DNA of 64,000 bases. Origin: Nymphalis io (lineage: Eukaryota > Arthropoda > Insecta > Lepidoptera > Nymphalidae). Made by a program: the position numbers and the translations under genes. Below the pieces are notes generated by a model. The model worked only from the letters and a program-made list of their open reading frames with translations, searched no databases and had not been told where the DNA came from. Below, one piece after another: positions 34,104 through 47,200 of the stretch. How positions within the stretch are numbered: position 1 is the first letter of the stretch; every line of letters starts with the position of its first letter. The DNA is taken from positions 5,704,001-5,768,000 of the forward strand of contig NC_065901.1 in assembly GCF_905147045.1 (NCBI RefSeq), in the 5' to 3' direction.

Positions 34104-34501
34104 GGGGTACGTGTACTAAATGAATTTAATGTGTAAAACACTCATTGTTCAGAAATATAGATTGAAATTAATCGACTTCTATAAATATTTTTTCTAAATT
34201 TAGTAGTAGTTTTTTTATTTATTTAAAGGGTTAGTTTAATAAAATCTATACAGCAGTTAATTAAAAAAATAAAGGAGGTATTTAAAATAGAAAATTAAGT
34301 TGTATGTGTATTTATGCCCAATTTCATTAAAAATATCGATATAATACTCGATGGTTCAAATGTGTATTCTTTCTTTTTTATTAATATTTTCAGTACAAAT
34401 TGCTTAAATTTTAAATTGAGATAACAATATGATAATTATTATTTAGTTGATGGAAATATTATATTTGCACAATATTCTTAATATCTGATAAACATGGTAA
34501 A

Positions 34502-34619
34502 CAGCGCCATCTAGAGAACTATAATTCAACCACCCTATCTAAATTGAAATAAAAGTAGTTTACCAAAGAGTGTTGTCTGACCTGCTACTGTTTCACCAGA
34601 AAGATAATAGATGGCGTTG
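34502..34619. repeat. Inverted GCGCCATCTA motif pair
   Basis: CAGCGCCATCTA (34502-34513) and TAGATGGCGTTG (34608-34619) are reverse complements with one mismatch, 94 bases apart. They could be the ends of a tiny inverted-repeat element. Alternatively they could be two divergent protein-binding sites: TAGATGGCGC fits the YAGRKGGCRS core of the CTCF consensus, while the right copy deviates at the last base. Confidence 0.4.
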
Positions 34620-37600
34620 TAGTAACTAATGAGTTTTATAAGACAAGTATTATATTAGAATTTAAAAGCTATTTGTCCCGGTTTCGCATGGGACAAATTA
34701 AGTTTTTCCTGAACTTGAAAATTATACGTTATAACTAAACATATTTAAATAATCTATATCAACCACGATATCCGCCCGTAGTGTAATGTAATATGCACAC
34801 CTCAGGTGTTTTTTTCGTACTTTTATTTAAATATAAATAAAATACATAAAATTCAAATTTACAAATTGGCTTAATATTAATAACTTAATAAGTTGATGAG
34901 GATAAATCAGTATTTAAACTTATCAACTAAAATAATTATCAAAAAACTTACCTAGTTATTTTTATTTATTTGTAGTTAATATTTTATCCCATTTCTTAAA
35001 CCCAAAAATGATTGTACGAAATCTTAAAGTTATAAGATTCAGATTCATTAATTTGATATCTTATAGTTTAGTTAGCGAAAACCATGTCAGCACCTTTAAA
35101 ACACCTTTTAACGATTTAATAACAAATCTGACTTTAAAATCTTGCAGGAGAAAAATTGGCGAACCAATGTAAAAATGAAACCCAAATCCAATGTAAACTT
35201 TAGAAGATGTTTGACTTTTTGCAAAAGCGCTATTATTTTAAGCTATTTAACAATAAGAATAGAATAGAAGTAATATTGTGTAAAAATCACTTGTTTCTAT
35301 TGTAGGTACATATTCCGACAAAAAATTATCATTAACTTTAACAACGCAAATATGAAAAACCTATCTACTTACCTAATTTTTACGAAGATCACCCGTAGTA
35401 AATCTACACGAAAACACCAGACCAGATATTGTTCTAATGACAATGTAATGTTCACTATTTATCTCACAGCGTAAAGTCGATATTGCAAATTAGTAAAAAT
35501 ATATTATGTTTTGGATATCAGCTCACTTTGCACAGTGCGCACACACAATATTCACTAGCGCCAATTCCAATATCATCTCTTTATTTTCCCGCGCTGTACT
35601 ATTTGACAATCGAGATGTATGATGACAGAAACCAACAAAATGGCGATTTTAAATTAGCGCGCGTCTTTTTTTATCACCGCTCTTGTTAAGATCAAGAAAC
35701 TCTTAACTATATATTCTTATTATAAAATACTAATTAATATATTATTTAGAATGTGTGTACACAACGAACAATACCGCGATTGACATAAAGGTGTAGGTAC
35801 TTAATTATTTAGACCCTCTGTTTTGTCAGCGTTAATGTTTGTGTGTGGCAAAAAGTTTTTGCTACGCTTTCAATCGATAAGACTTTATTGTATAAATAAT
35901 TGAAATTAAATCTATTCAAACAATTCGTGTGAAATTTCAAGTCTTTGATGACCATTTAATATTATTATAGTCTAGAGAAATTGCAGCTGTTTAAATATAC
36001 CTAATATTAAATTTTAATATTACAAATTTACTAACAATATTCAATCATTATTATTACTATATGCATAGAATTGTCAATTTCCCAACTAATAATTATATAT
36101 CATTTAAATTCTAAAAAAAGGGATATTCTTTAAACCCTAACTAAAGTTATATATTATAAATTTATTTCTATCCCAAAAGTAATCCTAAAAAGCCTAATCA
36201 TAGTACCATCACACACAGTAGGTATATGTTTTAATAATAATTGTTTGAGTATAAATTATATTCTAAAGTAGTTTTTTACATTTGTAATGGCAATTTAAGA
36301 TAATGATTTCATAATGGATGGAATGACGTCCTGTCACTTACATGATACCTACCTGCTATCTCAACGGGGATGCTGGTGGGTATGTAAATATAAAAGTAGA
36401 TAAAATAAGCGTATACTTCTAATTTAGTTACTTTAGTAACAATGTTGTGTTGTCAGTAAATTATTCATATTTACATTAATTAATATATTAACAAAATTGA
36501 GCCTGCGTGTGTAATTATAATAAAAACAAATATCGTTTGACCAATAGCGGCCAAAAAAGGTAGCTATATTCACATCTTATGGCATACAAATAGGTTAATA
36601 ATTAACTATAAGCCCATAAAAGTACCGACAGTTTTTTATTTTTATATAGACTAAAATAACAACATTTAATCTAGCTTTAGTAATTGCGGCACGGCATATA
36701 GACCAAGTTGGAATTTTTTTTTATAAATAATTAGAAAAATCCATAATCAAATGTGTCAAAAATTTTAAAGCGTCGTTAGGTTCTGTTACATTTTTTAAAT
36801 ACGTATTATATAAACGTATGTCGCACCTATACGGACAAAAATAAAAAACAATAGTATATTCTTTGTTTGTTTTACACGTAGACAGTGAAACTAATAGACG
36901 CAATGACGATTTCCTTCTCACTTACACAAGAAAGAGAACGAAAATAACGTTTACAAATAGTTTAGGCAGTGATAGAATTATCAAATCTTTTCTTTCCCTT
37001 ATCGTGTAACCAGTTTTAGTGTTTGTTTCACCCAGGTAGCGAAACAAACTTAACAGTTAGTGCGCTCATTGCGTTTATTGTTAAATTTTTGCTTATTTTT
37101 ATGTAAGAAAACGATTCCAATCCAGTGAAAAGACAGAGAAACAATCCTTATATCATATCGAAGGTTATACAATGGTGCATTGTCATATTATTTCATGTTA
37201 AAGCGATAGCAAAAAGAAAATTGACGGCGTGTGTTTTCACGCGTAAGTACGACGGTCCCGAAAAATATGCCCCGATTTTCGATATAATATCGACTCGTCG
37301 ACAATGTAAACGAATAAATATGGAGTCCAATAATAGCCTCAAGTGCTTCGATATATAAAAATGTTATTTTAATTTATTCGTTCTATTTATAATTTCCTAA
37401 TGACAACATTATTTAACATTCTTTATGAATTTATAATATTATTAGATTCCAAGTCAAGAGGTTAACATAGAAATATATGGCAACCATTCTTTATTAATAA
37501 TTTAATTGAGTGTTTTAGATTTCAACATCTGACGAGAATGCTGCTAATCCAGTACCATATAAAGATGCTGAAATACTATTTACAACGGAAACCAAAACTA

Positions 37601-40600
37601 ACAATGCAACGGTTTTTGGATGTAGCTGGAAAACAAAACAAAATTTTAATTAAAAAAATGTATAATAAATATTAAAAAGTAAAATTTAATAACCTCATTT
37701 TGTTTTAATTAAATCCCGAAAATTATTTATCTCCCAGAACAGGGAATGCGGTTACTATGGCAACATCATACGCACACATTGACTAACTATGTCTGTCGCG
37801 GCTTCACGGCCTTTTGGTCTATTAGACATCGGATGGGTGTCTAATCATGACGTAATCCGAGTCAATCACTAAAATGTATTTTTTTCTCTGTCTGTCACTT
37901 CCTCTGTTACCTTTTTTTTATTTATAGAAAGCACTTAATTTATTTTACATTATACATTGCCAATTTGAACAAAAGGTACAAGCTTTAGTATTGTCTGGTA
38001 TTTCTAGTGCTTCGTTTGGTCCCATTTAGAATTTTGATCCTTCTAAGAAGTAGGATCGACTGGCAATGTTTAAGTATCATTGTTTTTGTCGACCTTACCA
38101 TTTTTAAAAATCTTTAAATGTCAATTAAAACAACTATTTCGTATTCAATTGATTGTTTTGATGTAGCTATAACAAAAACATATTAATATAAATTAATACA
38201 TATTTATTTTTATGATAATTAAATACATGTTTTACATTAATGTTCTTAAGTATATTAAAGGAATTATTGGTAAATAAAAGATAATCTCATTTTTAATATT
38301 TTTTTATTTCGTCATTCATTTCAAACTACACCTTCAAAAATTATAATTGATTATAACTACGATAAGCTATAATTTTACCTAACATACGACTCGAACCTAC
38401 GTCGTTTCATGAAAAAATTTTGACACTTCAAAACTTCCAACAGGAATTTATTATTCTACCTTCCATTATGCACTTACTACTTTAAATACAAAGGAAATAA
38501 ATGCATGAACAAGAAAAAACTCGCATACCTTTGTTAGGTACAGACTATCCCGATATACAAAAGTACATAAGTCGAATAAACACAATAGCCCATACAATCA
38601 AAGAAACAGTAGAACGTCACAGGGCCTGATAAGGTGTGTTTGATAATAAATTAACATAGTTCAATCTTGTTCACATATATTTATCCACTTAGTGATAAAA
38701 ATTTATATTAAATTATGTATTAAAAATTATTTGCACGCTTGCTCAAGCTGCTCCGCGGTGGTTGAGTAAAATACATACAATATTATTTCTTCACATACAT
38801 TGAAATTCGCTCGTTCCCATACACAACTACAGTTATTACTAATGTGTCTTACTTAGTAACAAAATAAATCTGTTAAAACGTAATTTTAAGTCTCAAACAA
38901 CAATCGTTAGTTTTCAAAATCAGGTACAAATTAATCGAAATTAAATCTAAGGTAACTGAAATATCCAGGGAAGAAATATGAGATCACGTTGCTTTATTAA
39001 TATTCATGTCATTTGGACATCGTATTAATAAAGCGATATTTCACACAAGGTTTTTAAATTACATACTAATATTTTTGGCGTTTCATTTTATCAAACTAAA
39101 TCACAGAAAGAACGATAAGAAATAATAGCTGACACCTTCATTAAACCGTCGCTTTATTAAAAATGAATCCTCCTATCCTTGAATAAAATCCTTCATTGAA
39201 ATTGAAATAATTCATATTTTAAAAATATCACTCCCATTTTAAATGTTTCTTGAAACGTCGCTTATGTTGGAATATTCTTAAAAATAAAGCGACAGTTTTG
39301 AATGAAAAAAAAAAACTTATCTATGGATTATAAATACCAGGGGCCCATAAACACTTTACAAACCTACTTAATTCTAATATAACAAAAAATATAAATAAGT
39401 CAATGTGAATGTTACATAACATGTGCATTCTTTTTCTATGATCTTAGTTATATGCCGTGCCATATAACATCGGAGTTACCTACAGTAAGATTGAAAATGT
39501 TTGCTACGATTTTTCATATAAATACAGTATGAAAGCCGTATCAAAATGGTCTTTCTAATAATCTAATGAGTACTTCTAAACGTCCCTTATCGTAAACACG
39601 AGGACTTTCATTAAATTACACATCGAAGATATTTATCATAACAGTGATTGTACTCTGTACTTACTTACTAAAGCTCAAATTGATGAAAATCTATTGTTTT
39701 AAACTACGGTGCAAAATTTATTGATCTTATTATAACTATTGCTAAATATAGAAAATACTTGAATAGAGAGACCGCCTCGTAGGAGTGTCACATTTCGTGT
39801 ACCAGTTTGTTCCTTTTCAAATCGATACGATTTTCGTGACTATGAGTCGATGAGTCACGACGGTATTTATAAGCAAAAACCAACCTTTTATTTATGGAGC
39901 TAAGGTCCATAGTAAACTATAGATTGTTGTGTGTGATAACAGTGTTCACTCACAAAATGTTCTATTTATTAAAAGACAGTCGTTTTATAATTATATATGA
40001 CCTCATTTTACTCCATGAATCCGTAATTATTTTTAATCGGCATATACAAAAGCATAACATATACTTGCCTTTATCTAAGTGTTAAAAAAAAAAAACATAA
40101 TATTAAGTCAAGCATTTTGCTTTTAGGCCTTTTTACATGTAGCTGCTAACATAGCTAAAAAGTTAAAACGAAACCATTTTAAATAATTAATATTAAATGT
40201 GATTTAAATGGCCTGTAAGACATATACTTAGATCTTTCGACCTTGGCCATAGTTTATCATATATTATGACGTATTTTATATGATACTATTGATATATGTC
40301 GTATATTTACTTAACAAAACTAATTGGTTTATAATATGAGTTATAAGTTTATAGTAAATAAAATTACTTATAAAAATTAAGATTAAATCTAATGTTACCG
40401 TGGAACTCATATTAATAATTACATACATAATAATTAAAATATCAATACAGGTTGCTGCGGTGTTGGGACTAGCATAATTCTAAAGCAAGCGCTTAATTAT
40501 TAAAGTCTCAAGCCATTTTTAAGTGGTCCATTGTATTGGATTATGTATGTTATTTAAAAAAGTTATATTTAATAATAAATTAAACAAAATATATTCATAA

Positions 40601-40654
40601 TTTTAATTTCATGGCTCCTTTTAATGTTGTTGAGGCTTTCCTAATAATACAAGC

Positions 40655-40693
40655 GCTAGCTCATAGCGGTAAACACCGCTGTCATATGACAGC
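40655..40693. repeat. Hairpin joined to a perfect palindrome
   Basis: AGCGGT (40665-40670) pairs with ACCGCT (40675-40680) around AAAC. The final GCT also begins the exact palindrome GCTGTCATATGACAGC at 40678-40693. No function is assigned. Confidence 0.6.
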
Positions 40694-40858
40694 ATTCCGA
40701 GCGAACAAACATTTTGTAAGCCCCATAGAAAATTGTTTCTATGTACGTATGTTTTCTTTGGTATTATTTACTGGGTACTAAAACTATTCACATTTCACAT
40801 AAAATAAATAACTGTCGCTATATTTACGCTTAAGTATCAAAAACACAAAACTCGAAAG

Positions 40859-40864
40859 TTTATT
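40859..40864 (-). terminator. Probable polyadenylation signal of the adapter gene
   Basis: On the minus strand AATAAA lies about 195 bases after the stop codon at 41059-41061. A GT-rich stretch (GAGTTTTGTGTTTTTG) follows within 25 bases, as expected of a downstream element. Cleavage would be near 40830-40850. Confidence 0.45.
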
Positions 40865-41058
40865 GCGTCTCCTTTATATACACGTGGCCATTGTTACAAC
40901 TTGAAGTTCCTCACTGAACCGTTACAAAGACTGAGTGCTACGAAAATCTATACTTTTACCGTCCAAGCTCCTACAAAGCGAACGAATCTTCAAAGAAGCT
41001 GAAAGAACTCCATACATTGGGTTCTTTGATTAATTCCAATCAATTTTTCCCAATGATT

Positions 41059-41245
41059 TCAAAGCATAACAGCTGGCAGTGGAGTCGATAGAGCCATGTG
41101 TTCAGCACCTCTAACTGGAAGCCTTTGAGCCGTAACGTAGTGTCTCATTAGAGCGGGTACGTTGGGGAAGGCAGTAGCAGCCCCTCCCAAAGTGTATCCA
41201 TCGCCCCCTCGACATATCCGCATGTGCATAAAGCCACGGGTGGAT
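41059..41245 (-). CDS. Adapter gene coding exon 6 (SH2 C-terminal half, stop)
   Basis: Encodes residues 941 (split Lys) to 1002. The acceptor is TTCTATTCTAG. Visible SH2 features are GFMHM, YTLG, FPNVPALMRHYV and RLPVRGAEHM. The stop TGA is at 41059-41061 on the minus strand. SHB-family proteins also end a few residues after the GAEH motif, so the C-terminus appears complete. Confidence 0.92.
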
Positions 41246-44200
41246 CTAGAATAGAAAAAAAAAATTAATTTATTTCGAACATGTATATATTTTGAATAAT
41301 ATAAAAGTAATTAATATTATTTTAGATAGAAAGTAGACAGAAACTCACTTCAAGCTAAGCGAGTAGTCGTGTTTAGCGGATTCGCTATTTCTTACTAAGA
41401 ATGCTCCCTCATCTGCATCCCTTAGTAATCCCTCAGCTTCCAAACGCGATAACGTTCCATGATACCACCTGAAATAAATAAAAATACATTTTTATTCACT
41501 ACCGAAAACGTTAATTATTTAAATATTCATTTCATAATAAGACAGAGATATATATGTCCTGTACATAGTAATAATTAGTAATAATAAATAGTAAATTTAG
41601 CTCACCCTTGTCGGTCTAGTGGAAGAGTAGCATCAACCAAGTCCCGTGGCGGCGCTATAGGTCCTAAGTTCAAATGTAATCCTTTCGCACTGCCGGAGCT
41701 ACCAGTGCCACTTTCGAAATTCAAAGTCAATTTCTCACGATGTTTTTTCCCTGAAAGTAAACATTTTACTGCATTAACACATTCTGACACGATTTTAAGT
41801 AATACGATTCTATATCATGATTGACAACTGCGTTCACAAAAGTCAAAGGTCATTAAATGTCAAATGGCAACTTATCTAAACTCTTAACTCAACTGTACGT
41901 TTACAAATTGCTCAGAACATGAAGGGAAAGTTCCCACAAAAAGCACTCAAGTATATTAAATATTAGAAGGGCGCCAGAGCAGTTTGTATAAAAGAATTCG
42001 AAGTCATACGTCTTAATCGGCATAATTTGGTAGTAGTCACTTCAAGTTACAGACAGATCTCGAAAATGCAAGACGACAGACCCTTCGTAGATTTGTTTCT
42101 TATAGAATTGACATGTAAAAACCTTGTTATATAATAAGCTTTTACAAGATAAAATAAGTGAAACGATTGATTTAGATTATGATTTTCATAATTAATTGAA
42201 TATAAACTTTGCTTACCTTGGTTTAAATCCTGAACACTTTGACTCGAAGAAGCGTTAGATATAGCTTCTCCAAAATCATTGTTCAATTGCAACGACTGGC
42301 CACGCAATTTACGTCTCAATTTAGGCATATCGAATGGCAATGAGCGAAGGTCAACTTCGGCTTCAGCCCGACGTCTTCGTAATTTTGGCATATCAAATGG
42401 AAGGTCAGACAGATCAACAGCATCATCTTTACGTTCTTCTTCTGTATTGCTGTTTTTGAAATTAATAAATGCATTTCGTGAATCTACACCTTCTCTTGAA
42501 TGAATTGATATGCCACTGTCGGATCCTTGTATTTCTGTATCGCCGGGTGTTGAATGCCTAAACGTCAGATTTAACAAATTTCTGTTTTGTAAAGCCCGCC
42601 TTTTCGGCTTCGGTAAAATTTCAACAGTGGTTTGTATTGTCGTGTTTCCCATGTCACCATCTTCGGGCGATACTTTTTGTGAGTTATTATTTTTATTGTT
42701 ATCGGATGTTTCCGATGCTGGCTCTTGGGATGATTTGTCTGATATAGGACTTAAAATATGTAGTTTAGTCGGATGATGTCCAAACCCCGAAAGCTGCATA
42801 TGATGTGATTTAATAAATGGAACGTTTCCGGAATCAGAGCTATGTGAACTTAAAGATGATGAGTGTCGACTTTCAGAACTACTGCTACTTCTGTCTCCTT
42901 CGCTGTTACTGCTCCGTAATGACTCCATACTTCCTCCACTACTGCTTGTTGCCATGCTTTCGGTGCTTGAATACTTTCGACGTGGACGAGCTACTCCGGG
43001 CCTGCCTTTAAACTCCATTATAGGGCCGACCCCCTTAGGCCCCTTGTACCGATTCATTTCGGGTGTATCAGAATCGGAAGTGGGTCGACCCTTAATCTCT
43101 AAAAAAATACCGTCTTTTGATTGCACCCTTTCATCATCACCATCACGAGACTCGCGGCTGGAATCTCTCAAACGTTGTCCGACGTCAAGTTCTGTGGATA
43201 CAGACGCTTTAACGTCAGTCATACTAGCGTCACTACTGGTCGGTGTGTCCCTAGCCCGTAGAGATTTTACCGGCAGTCTTAAGTCTTTTAGGCGAGGATG
43301 CGATGGCTGTGTTTGAGGCAAGTTTGGAGCACTTTTAATGCTATTCATCGCAGATCCATCTTTTTGTTGAAATTTTGTAGGTAACGGCGCTGTAGATGGC
43401 GGAGAAGGAGTGTAACCACGCAACGGCAGTTGAGATGTTGATGTACGATCTTCATCTTCAATGTGCACTTTTTCCATCTCCTCCGAGAGTGCAGACGCAT
43501 TACTTTCATTTTCTCTCTTTTGGCGAATAGTAGGAATCTTTGAGCGACGAACGCTATCAGTTTTCATAGTCACCTTACGGCGACCTTTATAATCTGGTTC
43601 ACTGCGCTCTACAGCTTCAAATGCAGACGATGCTGATGATATAACTTTGCGTTCCTCAGCTTGCAAGAGCGCTGGGTGATTACTAACGCGGTCAAAATCA
43701 TCTAAGTCATCATCAGAACGAGCTATTTTACAGTCAAAGGCCGTTTCGTAAATCTGTCGTGTGGTCATTTCTTGTGGCCAGCGTGGCAATGGCGCTGGCA
43801 CGTAAAATACGCTACGAGAAGATCTATGCTCCTCTACATCTTCGGGCGCGGCGCACGCGCAGCCGGCCGCGTCGCGCCCGCGACGCCTTGGCGGCATCCA
43901 CGCGCTCTCGCCGGACGATGATGATGATCGTTCTAGCTCACGGAATCCATCTTCTGCCACTGAAAATCTTTTAGGCAGATTTGGTCTTTGAGCAACGTGG
44001 GGAGCGTCAAGACTAGCCGACTTCCTATACCGAGGGCCACGAGACGAGGACGTCGATGAAACAGTCGGCGCTGTAGGAGCGGGTGGCGGCGGGGCAGTTT
44101 TGAACAAATCACCGTAGTAATATGGGCTAGGATTTCTTCGAGGGGCGTTTGCGTATCGTGGATCAGATCGCCCGCTATCTGGCGAATGCAAGGATGGTGC

Positions 44201-47200
44201 TGTTGCAAATGGATCGAATTCACCAAACTCGTCTTCTTCACCTTCAGTTGATGACGATCTGTCTTCTGAACTCGATTCTAAAACAATAATAAATGCCATT
44301 AGACAAAGTGTTACATATCGTTATTTAAATTATTGTAAATGCTTTTTCAGACGTTCTACTCTAACTGAGTTTCATATGGTATCGGAATAATACATTTTGG
44401 AAAAAAAATTAAACACTAAAATTATTTAAATTGCACAACGTATAACCGTCGCCACAAAATTGAAAGATTTAGAAGATAAAATGAAAGCAGCGAGCTAGAA
44501 GTAGGTTCGTAAACGTTCCGTAAGTCTGAGGCCGCAGTTAGTCTCAAGTGGCGTCGTTTAAATGAGCGTCCGGAATTGTACTTTCACGATCCTTCAAGAA
44601 AGCAGTCAATCATAAAGAATGGAAAAATGTTCCCCTATTATTAAAAAAAGTCCCGAATAAATCTTATTGCTATTTCTTGACTGAAGTTCGCCGTTTAAAC
44701 TTTTATAAGGTGCGAGTGTTTTTTTAATCGTATTAAAGTTCATAATATGATTGGTAAAAAATTTGCTAAGATAAGATGTGAATAATATATATATTCAAAA
44801 TATGTCATGTCATATCAAAACGTATTCATAATATTATCAAACGTATGTAGTTATATATAATTATTGCGATGTTGTGTGTTCGTACCTACGCATTCATTTT
44901 TTGAGATTAACTGAAGTACTCTTACAACGCTAAGGTTAATGAATGCAATAAATCCCCTTTAACTCGTGCACACGATGCTAATGTTATTTCAAAGGCAAGT
45001 AGAAATACCCTAATGAAAATTCCTTGCCTCGCGCAACAAAGGCGAATCTCTGAATGCATGTTGAGCTCAAAAAGTCTGGATTTAAAGGCCCAAGCTGAGA
45101 CAAATTTCTACAACTAGCATGTTGTATTTCTCCTACGTCCATGAGTTGCTAGATAAATCTTAAAGATGTAAGGTTTGGAAAAAAACAACAATATTTACTT
45201 CTCGTAACTAATACGAAAACAGTGCAAATTGTCCATTAGCGCGAGGGTTGCAAAGTGACGTCATTACGTGTCGTAATTGCTTTTCCACGTGAATGGACAT
45301 GAGCCCCTACGAGTTGAAATTTGTTGAATTACGTCGATTAACGTGTTAAATGTCTTTCAAAAACGTTTGAAGCGATGTCAAAGGCGCCGGTTTAGAATAA
45401 AGCTATTTAACAGTTAACGTAAATTTAGACGGATTTCAATTAATAGGTAGCTGGAATTGTTATCATAACGGAATATTTGATAAATAATTATATATTATAC
45501 TTTAGAAAGTCTTAGGTACTTATTACTAGACATATCGTTATGTTTTCTTAAAATATTTCTCATTATGTAAGTGGTTAACAAACTCATAGTAATCAAGATA
45601 AAATGAAAAACTCTTTCCATAGACAAACGACATTGCAAATCAAAAGCCACTGTTTATTATGTCGAGACATTTTTCCGAGTCTAGACGAACTAGCAGAAAA
45701 AAAGGCTGATTAAAAGTTGCCATTGTTGTTGATGCCTAGCGCGGCGTTTATTACCTCGCGGGTCTAATTGTGGATATTTCATGGAAGTTTACAACATATT
45801 TATTAAATAAAAGGTGTTCAGCTTAAAAATAAATGCACTAATTTTTTGTAACTTTATTTAATTATAATAAAAAGATTAATAAAAAATCATTATTTTATCA
45901 ATAACTTGTTTACTATAGCTTTATATCGCTTTACTATAATTATACCATTTTAATATATAATCACATATTTCGAAATTTTATAAAAGAAAGTAGTTCTTGT
46001 TAGTATGCGAGGTATATGTCGAAGTAAAACTATGTTGACATAGTTTACTTTTTAAAAGCGAAATTGTGAACAAGTTAATTAACCGACCCCGAGAATGTGT
46101 GTAACGAGGAATGGAGTGCAAGTTGTTTTCTTTTCATTTCCACGACAAACGGACAGGACTAGATACCATCTCTCGAGAACAATGCCGTAACAAGTCTCAA
46201 CCGCGATTGTTGTAGGAGAAAAGAGGCTTTGTGCGGTCTTAGGAGATGAGCAAGAGTACAATCCTACACATGAATTTGCGTGAACAAAAAAAATATTTTT
46301 ACAATTTATATATATATACATATAGTAACGTTACAAATAATTAACAATATACTAGTAATTATAATAAAAGTTAAATGTCTATTCATAATACTTTTTATGC
46401 ACCGAATTCCTTTTCCATTACCTAAATCTCACTAGTTCATTTCAAATAAAAACGAATATAAATCTTTAAATTGTACACGAACGAAAATTTTATTTAACAA
46501 TCAGAATAACAAACTTACCAGATTCGTAATATGGTTGCGCCCGGTGTCTGGACTGTCTCTCTTGGCGTAGTGGCGCTGAAGGCGCTGGTTCGGGCGGAGA
46601 ATCGGCCGAACCTTCAGGTGCACTTTCGGGACTACGTCTGGAAACTTCGGGAGCTGACAAGTCAAAGTCAGTCCGTCTTGCCGACTCGTAGTCTGCCCTT
46701 CTTCGAGCTGACTCCGCGTCAAAAGCAGGTCGCCTTCCGGAATCTGCGTCGTATTCTCTACCGATATATCTTCTTGATTCGTAATCGTATGGTCGTCTTG
46801 AATCAACGTCGTAATTGTGACGACGCGATTCGTAACGCCATCTGGACGTGTCAGGTGACCGTCTGGGCTCCCTTGACCGGCGACTACGCTGCGGTGATCG
46901 TCTGGCTGTGTCGCGTGGTGTACAATAAGCCTCTAAGAATTCAACCTGAAAGAAAACACTACTATTAAACTTCTTTATTTCAATGTTTAATTAAAATACA
47001 CGATTAAAAGCGTTAAGTACAGGCTATACAATATTAATTTATGGAACAAGGGATTCTGCATACCAAGTGACTATTAGTTGGAAAGAAGCCCTTCATCATG
47101 AAGGTCGATTATGTGGCAGAGTAAAGTGGTAATAAAATGCAGCGGTCACATATCCGCCGACCGTAACGGTCGGTTAGACGTTCTTTCCCCTCGACGGGGT

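Larger units (their letters stand above)
34104..40858. other. Gene-free, SINE-free interval downstream of the adapter gene
   Basis: About 6.7 kb with no recognisable gene and no family A-D copy. Items seen are: a paired 12-bp motif CAGCGCCATCTA / TAGATGGCGTTG at 34502-34513 and 34608-34619; a 9-bp hairpin ATTTGTCCC/GGGACAAAT at 34671-34698; a stretch resembling the 5' end of U2 snRNA at about 37802-37817; and an exact 16-bp palindrome at 40678-40693. The short open frames at 35483-35689, 36721-36921, 37125-37358 and 39894-40085 show no protein motif that I recognise. Confidence 0.45.

Noticed and set aside
42279..46968. Long open frames on both strands overlapping adapter exons 2 and 3
   Set aside because: They are shadows of Arg/Ser-rich codons. 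Only the minus-strand frame that joins the SH2 exons in phase has valid splice sites and recognisable motifs.
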